From Eudorina sp. 2006-703-Eu-15 (lineage: Eukaryota; Chlorophyta; Chlorophyceae; Chlamydomonadales; Volvocaceae), in NCBI GenBank assembly GCA_003117195.1, contig BDSI01000057.1, forward strand, positions 434,001 to 498,000: a stretch of 64,000 bases of DNA, in the 5' to 3' direction. A program made the position numbers and the translations under genes. Below the pieces are notes generated by a model that had not been told where the DNA came from, did not search any database, and saw only the letters and a list, made by a program, of their open reading frames with translations. This document shows, in pieces, positions 53,611-64,000 of this stretch (its first letter is position 1; every line of letters begins with the position of its first letter).

Positions 53611-55880
53611 ACGCATTGGCCGGGCGGGAAGACGACCTCGCGTTGACCGGTCGCCCTGGCACCAAGCAAGCAGGGTTGCGTACTTGATTGCGCTCTGAAG
53701 TACGGTAACAGTTGCCAGTTCAGCACTCCTCTGCCTCCAATCGGGACTGACGTGCCCCCAGACCGCTCCTGCGCAAGCAACCCCCTTGCTGATCCGCCCA
53801 CTGATCCATCCGCATTTTCTCACAGCTCGCAAAAGGGAGGCGCACTACTACATATACTCCAAGCGCTCGCGACCCAATCCTCCCTGACTGCTGGCTGCGC
53901 TGTCGCCCCGCCGCTGCCTCGGCCTCGCAGCGCCGAAACCACCTCCTCCCCCGGGCAGAACCAAAGGTGCGTCGGCGCTTCTTCCGTGCTGCGGAGTGCC
54001 CTCCCCTCCCGCACACCCACGGGCAAAGGCACTTGCGTCTCGATGGGCTGCAGCCATCACGTATCGTACACACCGCATCGCAGACAACACGCGCACGCAC
54101 GCACAGTTCGACGGTTTCTTTGGCGAGTTTTTCTTCTGACACACACACACGGACAAACACTTGTACGGGACGGCTCTCAACGGCCGTAGCGAGGGACCCA
54201 ACGCCGCGGCATCACGAGACACAGGTCAACTCCCCGGCCGCAGCTCCACCAAAATACCGCAGCCGGACCGTGATTGGTGGCTCCTCAACAGCTGCGACAT
54301 CCAGATCTGCTTCTACTGGCAGATCAAGTACAACGTGGACATCAACGAGGGGTGCGCGGACTTCCCCGAGGGCTCCCCGCTCATCACGTCGTGGGAGTGG
54401 GAGCGGCCCTTCAGCGGCATGGGGTGCTCCGACATCTGCGGGTACACAGGTATGGTACGATGGTACGACATGGTACGACTCTGTGTGCAGTACGACAGGG
54501 TCAAGGGGGTTATAATGTGTGACATTGTTGCGGTATTGTACGGTATGGTACGGTATTATACGGCACGCGTGCGGCGGCTTGGATTCGCAGAGAAGTGCAT
54601 CCGCCGCACCTGTTCCGGGGTGGGCGGTTCCGGGGTGGGGTAGGGGTTGCTGCAGTAGCCCCAAGGTCGTACACAACAAGCCGGACACAGGCATCATACG
54701 GCACCGTGTCCCTGGGGAGCAGGTATCTCACACACCCAATCAACCCATGAAACCACCCACCCATGTATCACCATACATCACACTTACTTTATTTACTTCC
54801 TCCGTGAACACACATGAGCAATTGAACATCCATGTATGGCCCATATCTCTGTGGGCTGGGACCTCAAACCCGGTTTGCGCCATACACTCCGCAGGCACCT
54901 TCCAGGTCGTGACCCAGTCCCACTCGGCGGATTTCAAGGGCATCACCATTCAGGCGGTGGCCGGCCAGGCGGACGATGCCACCATGCGCGACTGGGTGGC
55001 GGACTTCAAGGAGCGGCTCGCCTACTCCACCGGGGTGCCTGAGGACCAGATCGTCATCAACCTCGTCACGGCCAATGGGGTGCTCATCAACTTTGGCGTC
55101 TCCAGCCACCGCCGGCGGGCTCGGGCGCTCCGGGCAGGTTCCAGCGGCGGCCTCGGCCTCGGCGGCGGCGGAGGAGGAGGAGCATCAGCGGCGGCGGCGG
55201 CGGCGCTGCCGCTGGGTGCAGGGGCGCTGTCCCGCCTGGCGGCGGAGATGGGCGGATCCGATGTCGTACTCTCGACCCGGGGTGGCCCCCGGGCCCTTAG
55301 CGGCGCGGGGGAGCTGGCGGCGATGCGGAGGTGGGAGAGGGCGATGGCGCGTGGGGCGGAGCTGTCGTTGGCGGAAGGCGGCGGCAGGGGAGGTGCACAC
55401 AACCGCGAGCGGTTGCTGGCGGTGTTGGGCGGCGGCCCGGTCGACTTGAATGTCGAGTTCACGATGGTGTACAGCGTGGAAGTGCCGCCGCCGCCGTCGT
55501 CGCCGCTGCCGGCGGGTCAGTCCGCACCGCCGTCGCCGTGCCCCGGCCGCCGCGGCCTCCGGCGCTGCAGCTGACCGCGGCGGGGATCGCGGCGACCACC
55601 AACGCCAGCTCCGTGGTGCAGCTCCCATCACGTGAGTGCCGTACAGTACGGAAGGCGGTTCGGGGCTCTTGCGCGCTCGTCTGTCGGCTTCCTTACAAAG
55701 TTTGCAACTGTGGGCGGATCCAAATGCGCGCTATAGGGGAGGGGGAGCCGTGGGTGCAGCCCCCACACGAAAGCATAGTTGAGGGGGTTCTGCGATGTGC
55801 AGCTGCGATTAGAGGCCCTGTGGAGCGCAGGGAAGGGAAGGGAAGGGTAGGAAAGGGGAGGGGAGGGGATGAAGGGAAGG

Positions 55881-55940
55881 CGGGGGTTAAATTGAAAAAA
55901 GAAATAAACCCAAAGAACGAACCCGGGCACACCCAGGGGG
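55881..55940 (+). repeat. Short dispersed repeat, copy 3 (intron of gene 2)
   Basis: GTTAAATTGAAAAAAGAAAT then AACCCAAAGAACGAACCCGG and GCACACCC. Best match to 39,642-39,705. It is preceded by a run of GGGAAGG units (about 55,830-55,875). Confidence 0.6.
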
Positions 55941-58621
55941 TGAAACATGGTGGAGGACATCGGCAAGCCACTTGCAAGGCACTACGGTACGGAACAACGG
56001 ACCCACGGGTCGGGTGACACGGGTTGAAATGGCCGGCCGCACGGGCACCAGAGTTGTAAACATGCAACAGATAGCTACAGCATCCGCAGCAACTACAATG
56101 TTCTAGGAGTATGATGTCCGCAGTGATAGCGGGTCGGTCCAGGCAAATCGGGGGAACTAAACCCAAGAACCTTCCTGGTAGGCAACTGGTCTGCAGTTTG
56201 CAGTCACGCCGGATAGGGACGCCTAACGTAGCCCTGCTTCCGCCTTTGCTGCTTGCTCTGCAACGCCCCCCGCGCCTCCGTCACCTCGGCCGCCGCCTAC
56301 CTCGCCTCTGGAGTCGTTCGGACCACAGGGTCCAAACCCGCTGCCCGCAACCGCACCACCACCGCCGGCTTCACTGCCAAGCGCTTCGCCGCCGATTCCA
56401 CCGCCGCGCAGCCCTCCCCCGCAGCCAACCGCCTCTCCCCCTCCTCCGCCAAGCGCCTCTCCCCCTCCGCCGCCAACCCCCTTTCCACCTCCGCCGCCAA
56501 CCGCCTCTTCCCCTCCGCCGCCAACCGCTTCTCCCCCTCCTCCGCCAACCGCCTCTCCTCCTCCACCGCCAACCGCCTCTTCCCCTCCGCCACCAACCGC
56601 CTCTTCCCCTTCGCCTCCAACCGCCTCTTCCCCTCCGCCATCAACCGCACCACCGCCGCCGGTTTCTCAGCCGCCGCCATCTCCGCCGCCGCGCAGCCCT
56701 CCCCCTCCGCCAAGCTCAGTTGTCGTACAGTTTCCTCCACCGCCGCCACCGCCCCCGCCTCCCCGGCTGGCAATTCCCCCGCCAAGCGCTAGCCCGCCCC
56801 CGCCATCCCCGCCGCCGTTCAGCCCGCCACCACCGCCGCCATTCAGCCCGCCACCACCCTCCCCGCAGCCTCCTTCTCCGCCGCCTCCCAGCCCGCCCCC
56901 GCCGCCTCCGCCCAGCCCTCCGCCGCCTCGTCCGCCCAGCCCTCCGCCGCCTCCTCCCCCCAGCCCTATGCCGCCTCCTCCGCCCAGTCCTCCGCCGCCT
57001 CCGCCGCCCAGTCCTCCGCCGCCTCCGCCGCCCAGTCCTCCGCCACCCCCTCCACCCAACCCTCCGCCACCTCCCCCGCCTAGCCCAACGCCATCGAGTC
57101 TGCAACTCCCGGCCCCACCTCCCCCGCCAAAGTCTCCGTCGCCGCCGCCCCGCGCCCCCCACCCCCGCCCGCCACCGCCGCCCCCACCTGCGCCCGCGCC
57201 CCCCCCGCCCCGGCCTCCGTCGCCCTCACCCCCGCCACCAGTACCCGTTGTCTACTGGGCCACGTCCGCCAGCGACTCCACCTCGGTAGGTCGCTTCGGC
57301 ATAGGTTGCACGAAGTATCATGGAACACCCTTGCCTGTCCAGCCATAAACCACCCTGTCCAGCCATAAACCACCCTGTCCAGCCGTACAATGACCTGTGT
57401 GTGCAAAAGTGAAGTCCATGGATGCTGGTGCACAGCCCTCTGCGGCATGACGATGCGGCACCGGTCACGAACACTTTTCTCCGTGCGTGCACCTCCTGCC
57501 CCGTCCCGTTACAAGCACACCCACCCACATACACACGCGCAAACGCAAAACGCACACTGGCGTGGGCTTTGGTATGCGTCCTTGGCGGCCGCTACTGCGG
57601 GTGCTGCTACTGTCGGCCTAGGTCCCTACCGTCACCGATGGATCCCGTCAGCTGCGGTCCTTCCATCGGCCTTCCGCGGCGGGTTCTTCCCCTCCCCTCC
57701 CTCCCCATCCCCCAGAGCACCAACAGCAGCAGCTGCCCGTTGCCCATTGCCGGTGAGGTGGTCAACCTGCTGGGGCCGCCCACCCGCGCCGTGATCAAGA
57801 AGCAGGCCCGGGTGTGCAAGCCCTCGCCCAACACCGCTTGAATACCCCCCCTGGAGGTGAGGGGGGAGGGGCAGGGGGGCAGGGGGCGGGTGTAGCCACA
57901 GTGCAATGCAGCCCGGGTGGGTCCGTGTTCCCGGAGAGGACGGAGGAGGAGGGGGTGACACGAATGCGCTGCCGGTATGACTCACATACAAGCGCATTCC
58001 CCCAACTGGTCAAAACGTTCATTCATTCATTCACATCGCCTCTGTCTCTTGTTTTTAGTCACGCACGTTTTGTTGTGTACTGAAACAGCCGTACACTCTA
58101 TATTTCGAACCCTCTGGATGTGTTCCATGCCCTGCTTATGAACCCCGCCTTCGGCGTCCCCGTCCCCGACCCCAACCCCCCAACGCGCTCCCTCCCCAAC
58201 CCCCCAACATGCTCCCTCCCCTCCCCCTCCCCTCCCCCTCCCTCAGACTCCCCGCTACGCTCTGGCCTTCTTCAGCCCCCCCACGCCCGTGACGGGCGCC
58301 CCGGCCTCCGCCGTCATCCTCTACCTCCTCAACCAGGGCTCCCTGGACCCTCCCATCGAAAGCATCCAGCTGCTGGTGCGCCGTACAGGCGTGCCCGCTG
58401 CCGTACCCGTCCTCGTGACCGCCTTCGTCGCCTCCCCCGGTCAACCTGAGCTGCTGTGGCCCGGGGCCAACCGCTTCCCTCTGACCCTGGGGGCCGGAGG
58501 CAGTCCGCTGACGGCGGCGCAGCTGGCGGCGGCGGAGGTGCTTGCCGTCAACTCGGGGGAGGTCACTAGTCGCGATAAGCTGCCGCACATAGCGGCGGTG
58601 GGATTGGAGGCGCTGGGCTGA

Positions 58622-61284
58622 AAGATTATTCATCATTCGGGGTTCCCATGGGCCCGAGCCCGGGAGCCATGCAAGGGCCATGAGGGTCGTGGCCGCAACA
58701 CCCTGGACCAATCCGGGCTAGCAAACGGAGTTGGAGTTGACCGCTGTACGCTTAATGTACGAAGCTTCAAACTTGCGTGTGTCTGGTACTGTACTGCATA
58801 TTTGTATACTGCATTTGGCCGGCAATGCCCGAGAAATCATCCCCACCTTAGATGCTCGCACCTGTCACCTTGTTTACGTCCAGCCACGAAGACATCATAC
58901 GGAACCCAATCCCTGCGAGACGCACTGCTCTCACCTCTCCCTTTGGCCTGTCGCCATCGCCGGCGCCTGTGCGTGTTCAATGTACATACTTACCGTTGCG
59001 TCACACGTGGTTGCCCCTGAAACCACGGTACGTGAAGGGTGGACCCCCCCCCGGTAATATTGACGGTACATTGCCCGGTGCGGTCCGGTCTGCCAGCTTA
59101 CCTATCTACCTCGCACACTGCTGCAGCTGCACTGCGCTCGTCATTCAGTGGTGGTCATTTTCAATGTTTGGGATTAATTTGTCGTACATACAAGAATATA
59201 ATGTAGCCCGCGAGGATCATGCGTCGCGAGCACCGAGCCGGTGCCCGCCGGCGGCAGCAGTGCCCCTACCTGTGCCACTGCGGGGCATCAAGGATGGGGC
59301 CTTGCAGCGGCTCGCAGCCGACATGTTTCCTCGCCGGGATCCGTCGGATGGCGGGTCGAGTCCCACGAGAGCCGCCCCGCGCTCCAACTGAGTGCCCCGT
59401 GGTCTCGGTACATATGCGCGCCCCCTTCCCCCGCATCAACCCATTCATGGTTGCGGGGTAACAGCTCCGCGCCTATCTATGGCCTTATTATTAAGGATAC
59501 TACAGCGGACCCTGCGGGTCATCGGCATTAGCCGTATGACGTGCTTTCTGCATGTGTGCCGCACATTTGTTCGCGTGTCCTGTGCCTTGCTTCTGTGAGC
59601 GTGTATGAGAGAGCTACGGGTTTCCAACTGCGGTTTGAACCGTGTGCGCCCGTGTCTGGTTGAGGTTGGGAGTTGATTCGGTGGTGGTTGACGTCGGTTG
59701 CATTCTTCCGCGCTTTTCAGAATTGTGTCCAGATGTGAACCGTGGAGGGATGCGGTCGAAGGCGGGCCGCGAGTGCGTCGCCGGTGTGTGTATGTGTAGG
59801 CGGATGCAGCGTCCTGCTGCCTGGTCCTCCAGCCGTTACGAGGGCGGACTCGGCGAGGTGTTCATGTGCGTCCATCTCGGTTGTCTGGTTCGCCTGGCCG
59901 ATCGGGGACGGGGGGGGGGGCGGTTCAACCTGTCGGGACATCGGGTCCTGTCCTTGGGTCGTACTACCATCACATCCTTGAACAGGCAAAGCCCGTCGAA
60001 TCCTGCTTAGACGGTCGGAGCGCAAAGGGGGTGCTCGTGCTAGTAGTGACTGATTCGCCCGCCTCGTTGTGGCGAGCGAGGTTCGATGCTTTCAGCTGTT
60101 CGAATTCTACGTAATTTCTTCAGGAGGGTGTGCATGACTGACTCGGAGGTGCCGCTTGAGCCCCGGAAAAGCTGTCCCGGCGGACGTCGGTCCGCAGCTC
60201 TGCCACGTGCTCGGTAGCAGGCGCAAGCAGCTGCCGAAGCAGCGGTGCCTTGTCGCGGGAATGGAGGTCCCCATGAGTACGGTACTCGTACTGATGCCGT
60301 CACGCAGCAACCGGAGGTCGCCATGTCACTCAATGGCGCCCTTAATTTGATGTGTTGGCTTCACGGTCGGATGATGTGGTGCCCTAGCTTTCCGGCCCCC
60401 CTTCGTGCCCCAAAACGCTACGGTGCAGAGGGGAACACAAGGGCGGGCTGTACTCGTCCTCGGGCGCACTTAGAGCCATTACCAGCTCACAAGGCGCCGA
60501 TCCCTTGCTGCACACCAGCAACCAGGGAGTCAGTTCCTCCACCACCGATCGCCCAGGAGGGCGGCAATTCTTGCCAGCAGTCCTTGCCTGCACTCCCTCC
60601 CATCACACATCGCTATGGGGGCTGCAGTGGTGCGGACAGGGCATGGGCCGACTCGCTGCCCGGACACTCGCGCACGCGCACACTGCCAAAGGTACGCCCC
60701 CAACGCTCAAGTCGTGCGTTCTCTGATCACGCGTCTTCATCGGACCATCACGCGGCGGTTGACAGCACGGGGGAGCTGGCGGGCGCACACCGGGCAGCGA
60801 CGCGGTGCACGCAGACTACGCCGACCCGCCAGCTCCCCCAAGTCGGTCGCAGAAGCCCTACGCCGCAGATGCCACAAATCCTGATAATGCTCGTGGACCC
60901 AGCCCTCCCCACTGCGCTTCTTCCCAGCACCAAGCCCCTCGCCCTGACCTACTTGCCCCCATCCCCGGTCTCCCGCCCGAGCCCTTCTCTCCCCAGGCGC
61001 ATCGCCACACCAGCAGTCCGACCCCTGCCCTGCCCTCCCTCCCGTTGGACACCGCATACACCGACCGACTGCTAACACCGTTACCAACCTGAATTCGGGT
61101 TTGGTTGTCCGTTTGCATCACCGAACCCCTAACCGCACGACCTGCGACTCCCAGCTGCTGGCGTCTACCGCCACCCAATACACACACAGTCCTATTCCTC
61201 CTATAACCGCCGCCCCCACCTTGATGAATAAAGCAATGCGGACCACACAAACCATGACCCCAAGACGCTATCTTGCTGACTGCG
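58622..61284. other. Intergenic stretch downstream of gene 2
   Basis: No gene recognised. It holds the tail of gene 2, an element end at 59,485-59,520 and, near 61,200, the probable 3' UTR of the minus-strand gene. The open frame at 60,245-61,075 (+) has no signal, domain or splice partner that I can recognise. Confidence 0.5.
59485..59520 (-). mobile_element. Solo end of the foldback family
   Basis: TTATTATTAAGGATACTACAG followed by CGGACCCTGCGGGTCATCGG resembles the left end at 52,309 with a few changes and one inserted A; similarity stops after about 40 bases. Confidence 0.6.
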
Positions 61285-64000
61285 CTAGAGCTCGTCACGC
61301 CCACCCGCAGACACCGCCTGCCACCGCTCCCCCTCCTCCTTCCCCTTCACCCCGGCCCCCGCTGCCGGCGGAGGCGGCTCCTCGGGGCTAGTCACCCAGT
61401 TGTCCCATGGGTGCGGCGGCAGGTCCGCCGGCAGGTCCGCCAGATCCACCCGCGCCGCGCACACCCGGCCGTACGTCTCCATTCGGTACCAGAGGGACTG
61501 GTTGGCCAGCCGCATGCACTTGAGCTCGATGAATTCGTGCTGGTCGTACCCGAAGGACCCCCTGTCGTACGTCACATTGAGGGCCAGCAGCTCGTAGGCA
61601 GTGGGGTGCGCCCTCACGCGCTCCAGCACCGACTTGGCGGTCACGCAGGCGCCGCCGAAGCTGCTGGCCTGGTACATGATGGTGTCGTCCCACACGCCGC
61701 CGCTCAGCGCGCACTGCTGCGGGCTGGGCGCGTGGTTGACCAGGCAGCGCCCGTGCACGTAGTGGATCTGGAGGCGGGGCGGGCCGAAATCCCGGACCCG
61801 GACAGGACCCGGATCGGACCGATTGGGGGACGGAGGATGGGCGGGACCGTCGGGAGACCGGGGGCCCGATAAGGGAAGAGCGGGAGGGGAGAAGGTCAGG
61901 GAAAGTGGGAGCCGGGTAGGGGAAGAGGCGGAGGATGTGTCCGGGGCCTGCAAGCCGGCGAGCGCAGGACGGCGTGACTCAGGAGCACCTGCAGGCCAGA
62001 GCCCAGAGGCCTCCCGACCGGCGGGCAGCTCAGCCAATCCAGCGGCCCCAGTGCGGGTGACCCCGTAGCAGGGCACAGGCGACGCGGGAGCGAGGGGTGA
62101 GAGGAAGCCGTTCCCCACCTCTCCTGCGTGTCCGATGGCCTGAGCCAACTGCCTAAGCAGACTGCCCTGAAAACCATCACCCGGGGGACCCCCTCCCGGA
62201 GCCCAGGCGCGGGCCAGGACCCGCCAGCTGCTGCCCCTGGAGCGGGGGCCACACGCACACGAGCGCGGACATCCCTGGTTGTGGAGACCATGGGAGCTGC
62301 CGCTGCTGGTGACGTACAGCCACGCAACAGGGCCACACGGCGCGGGCCAATGACGTTGCCCCGCCCCGATTGCTGCGCTCCCAGCGTTCCTCTGCGCTGT
62401 GTCCCATTCGTCAATAAAGACAGCGAAATCGTGGTGTCCCCTCCTCCTCCCTCCTCCTCCCTTTCTTCCTCCTCTGCGCTCCTTCTCTAGCCCTCCCCCT
62501 AGCCGCATCATCTTTCCGGCCCCCTGTGGGCCTCCGCGACCCCACGGCCACGGCTCCGCTCCCACCTTCCAGCCCGCGGCCCGGAGCGCCTGCGCCATGA
62601 TGCCGTCATTGGCCCCGTGTGTGCCCCCCGGGTCCACCAGCCCGAAGCGCCGGTCCTCCGCCAGCAGCCGGTCCAGCCGGTACGCGTTGGCCGCCAGGTC
62701 CGTTTGGCAGAAGCGCATCTCGTTCTCCTTGCAGGGCGGCATCCCCTCACCCTCCTCGAACCGCTCGCAGGGCAGGGCTGCGAGGGACACGAACAGGCGG
62801 ACAGACATCCACAAACGGGCAAAGAGGAGGACGCGCGACCGCATACCCGGGTGCGGCGGGTGATGAATTTGGTAATATGTAAAGAGGAACAACCAGACAC
62901 AGCGGCGGGGCCGGGGCGCGGTGAGCTGGGGTGCACACGGGGGACCGCTCTGTGGATGTGGGGTGGGGGGACCGCTGGAACGGTGCACGTCATTACAGCA
63001 CCAACGGTGCTGCCGGCTGGGAAGGCTGCGTGGGATTGCGGCGGAGGCGTCTTGCGCCCCAGCGCCCCCCGCCCAGCCCCCCAGCTCCCTTTCCCAACCG
63101 CCGGGGGCCACATCGCCAATCCCGCTGCTGATGCGCAGCCCCTTGGTGGCTGTCCACCAGACCCTCACCCCATCCCATCCCATCACGTCACGGCGGCCCC
63201 ACACCTCAGCCACGCTGCAGTCGACGCAGCGGAGTGCTCGTCTGTGAGTTCTGCTGGGCGGGACGGACCCGGTCTCGACATCCCGGGCTGCTTCCTTGGT
63301 ACCATGAGTCACGCAGTCACCTCTCCCCTGTCCCCTCCGACTACTGGCTTCCTTGGAGGACGAGGTATGCCCCCCGCCGTCCCGCCGATCGGCGAGCCCT
63401 CCTGGAGCACCGCCCCAACCCGCCGCCCCGTCACGCACTACCCCCTGTGCCGAGGCGCGAGGTGCAGCACAGGAACCCGCGGTGCTGGCCCTCGCAGTCC
63501 CCAACGGCCCAGAAAGGCGCCCCCCAACCCCAGAACGCGGGGCCCACCCGTCGGTCGCTGGTATCTGCTGTAGAAGTCGATCGCCACGGCATCCACCCCG
63601 GCTGGTGCGGAGAACACCGTCTCCACGAACTTGGGGTCGTAGGTGTTGTCCCCGTTGGTGACCACCACCCACTCAGACTGGGAGGGACATGCTGCGGAAC
63701 GTGACCCCGGGTCCCCGGACGCGGGGGAGAGGCAGGGGATTCAGTTGAAAAATGACCAGACACACCCGGCCCGGCAGCGGAGAAGGTCCAGGGATGGAAG
63801 GATTGATCCCCATGTTCCATGGCCATTGGTGAAGCCATGCTACGCCTGCCCCTCCCTGGTCCTGTTCCGACGCAGCGCCGCTTCCGCCCACCCGGAGCAG
63901 ACCCCTCACCCCGATCACCTGCCCTGCCCCGCCCACCACGCTGCTGCCCCCACCCCACCCCCCACCCTCCTGCTCGGGTGCTCACCCCGGATGGCCAGGT
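61285..64000 (-). CDS. Glycosyltransferase-like protein with C-terminal RDEL, 5' end outside the window
   Basis: Exons: about 64000-63986 (partial, donor GTGAGC), 63677-63548, 62777-62566, 61767-61285; phases agree at each junction between the three full exons. The protein reads SEWVVVTNGDNTYDPKF...AIDFYSRYQRP, then CERFEEGEGMPPCKENEMRF with FCQTDLAANAYRLDRLLAED and DGIMAQALRAAGWK, then YVHGRCLVNHAPSPQQC...GGACVTAKSVLERV. The VTNGDNTY segment, the paired Cys and the late conserved DG look like a GT-A-type sugar transferase, but I cannot name the family. The last four residues are RDEL, a variant of the K/HDEL signal for ER retrieval, which would fit a lumenal enzyme if a signal peptide lies in the missing 5' part. 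The tail before it is Pro/Gly/Glu-rich. Confidence 0.6.

Larger units (their letters stand above)
48983..58621 (+). pseudogene. Tandem paralogue of the modular matrix-type gene, gene 2, with several disabling lesions
   Basis: Same plan and orientation as gene 1. Exons: 48983-49103 (signal peptide, FSLAFLAGLALWP), 50181-50451, 51066-51332 and 51916-52182 (one Cys module each), 54225-54449 (second half of the divergent module), 54895-55631, about 56263-57285 (rod), 57716-57856, 58247-58621. Lesions by comparison with gene 1 or with sister modules: a one-base gain near 50,224 (exon length 271 instead of a multiple of three); a one-base loss near 55,537 (CCG became TG), giving a TGA at 55,572; no AG acceptor where gene 1 has CTGCAG before the rod (here CTGCAACG); and TGG changed to TGA at 57,839-57,841. 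The rod frame itself is still open. Several lesions together argue for a recent pseudogene; sequencing error could explain one or two but hardly all four. Confidence 0.8.

Noticed and set aside
56297..57162. Minus-strand Gly-rich and Arg-rich frames over the gene 2 rod
   Set aside because: Antisense of CCG/CCT-rich rod codons; the sense Pro frame explains the region and matches gene 1.
42523..57285. Calling the rod genes pherophorins
   Set aside because: The Pro rod fits, but the conserved Cys-rich pherophorin globular domains are not recognisable on either side; the flanking modules are different.
56111..57289. 392-codon plus-strand frame rich in RLPRPPLPLRRQP
   Set aside because: Out of frame with the rod; the frame ending in VPVVYWATSASDST is the one conserved in gene 1.
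60245..61075. 276-codon plus-strand frame as a gene
   Set aside because: No recognisable motif, no partner exons, and composition like the surrounding spacer.
61285..63672. A single 795-codon protein on the minus strand
   Set aside because: The frame reads through two introns; clear acceptor and donor sites and a sudden loss of sensible composition show three exons of one gene instead.

Overview
The window is nuclear DNA of a volvocine green alga (Chlamydomonas/Gonium/Volvox type). It is GC-rich and its genes are split by many short GT-AG introns. It encodes two chloroplast-type proteins (ALA dehydratase and ClpB3), and it carries a tandem pair of genes for secreted, proline-rod, hydroxyproline-rich wall/matrix-type proteins. 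All gene models below were built by hand from reading frames, splice sites and exon phases; nothing was searched against a database.

Layout. 0.5-3.9 kb (-): plastid porphobilinogen synthase (ALAD), complete in 8 exons. 7.4-13.1 kb (-): a TAPT1/POD1-family multi-pass membrane protein with tentative N-terminal exons. 14.2-16.3 kb (-): a mitochondrial carrier (SLC25 type) whose last exon I could not find. 16.9-19.0 kb: transposon remnants and direct repeats. 20.2-26.2 kb (-) and 29.6-34.9 kb (+): two full-length chloroplast ClpB3 genes, head to head across about 3.4 kb. They share exon boundaries and one nearly identical intron, but differ by one intron, in their transit peptides and in their C-terminal tails. 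36.9-45.1 kb (+): a modular secreted gene made of signal peptide, five Cys-containing modules, a short Pro linker, an alpha/beta-like domain, a long SASSPPPP/PPSP rod and a C-terminal domain. 49.0-58.6 kb (+): a tandem paralogue with two frameshifts, a nonsense codon and a missing splice acceptor, so probably a pseudogene; its introns hold a LINE tail and a 1.3-kb foldback element. 61.3-64.0 kb (-): the 3' part of a glycosyltransferase-like gene ending in RDEL, running off the window.

The most interesting material is the tandem matrix gene pair. Its roughly 80-residue module, two half-repeats with an SWG core and a CFYWQ signature, is not one I recognise. It is carried on symmetrical phase 1-1 exons, duplicated within the gene, and decaying in the neighbouring copy. 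The ClpB3 inverted pair gives a second story of duplication with patchy sequence homogenisation. A family of short elements ending in TCCGCTGTAACATCC is scattered through the non-coding parts.
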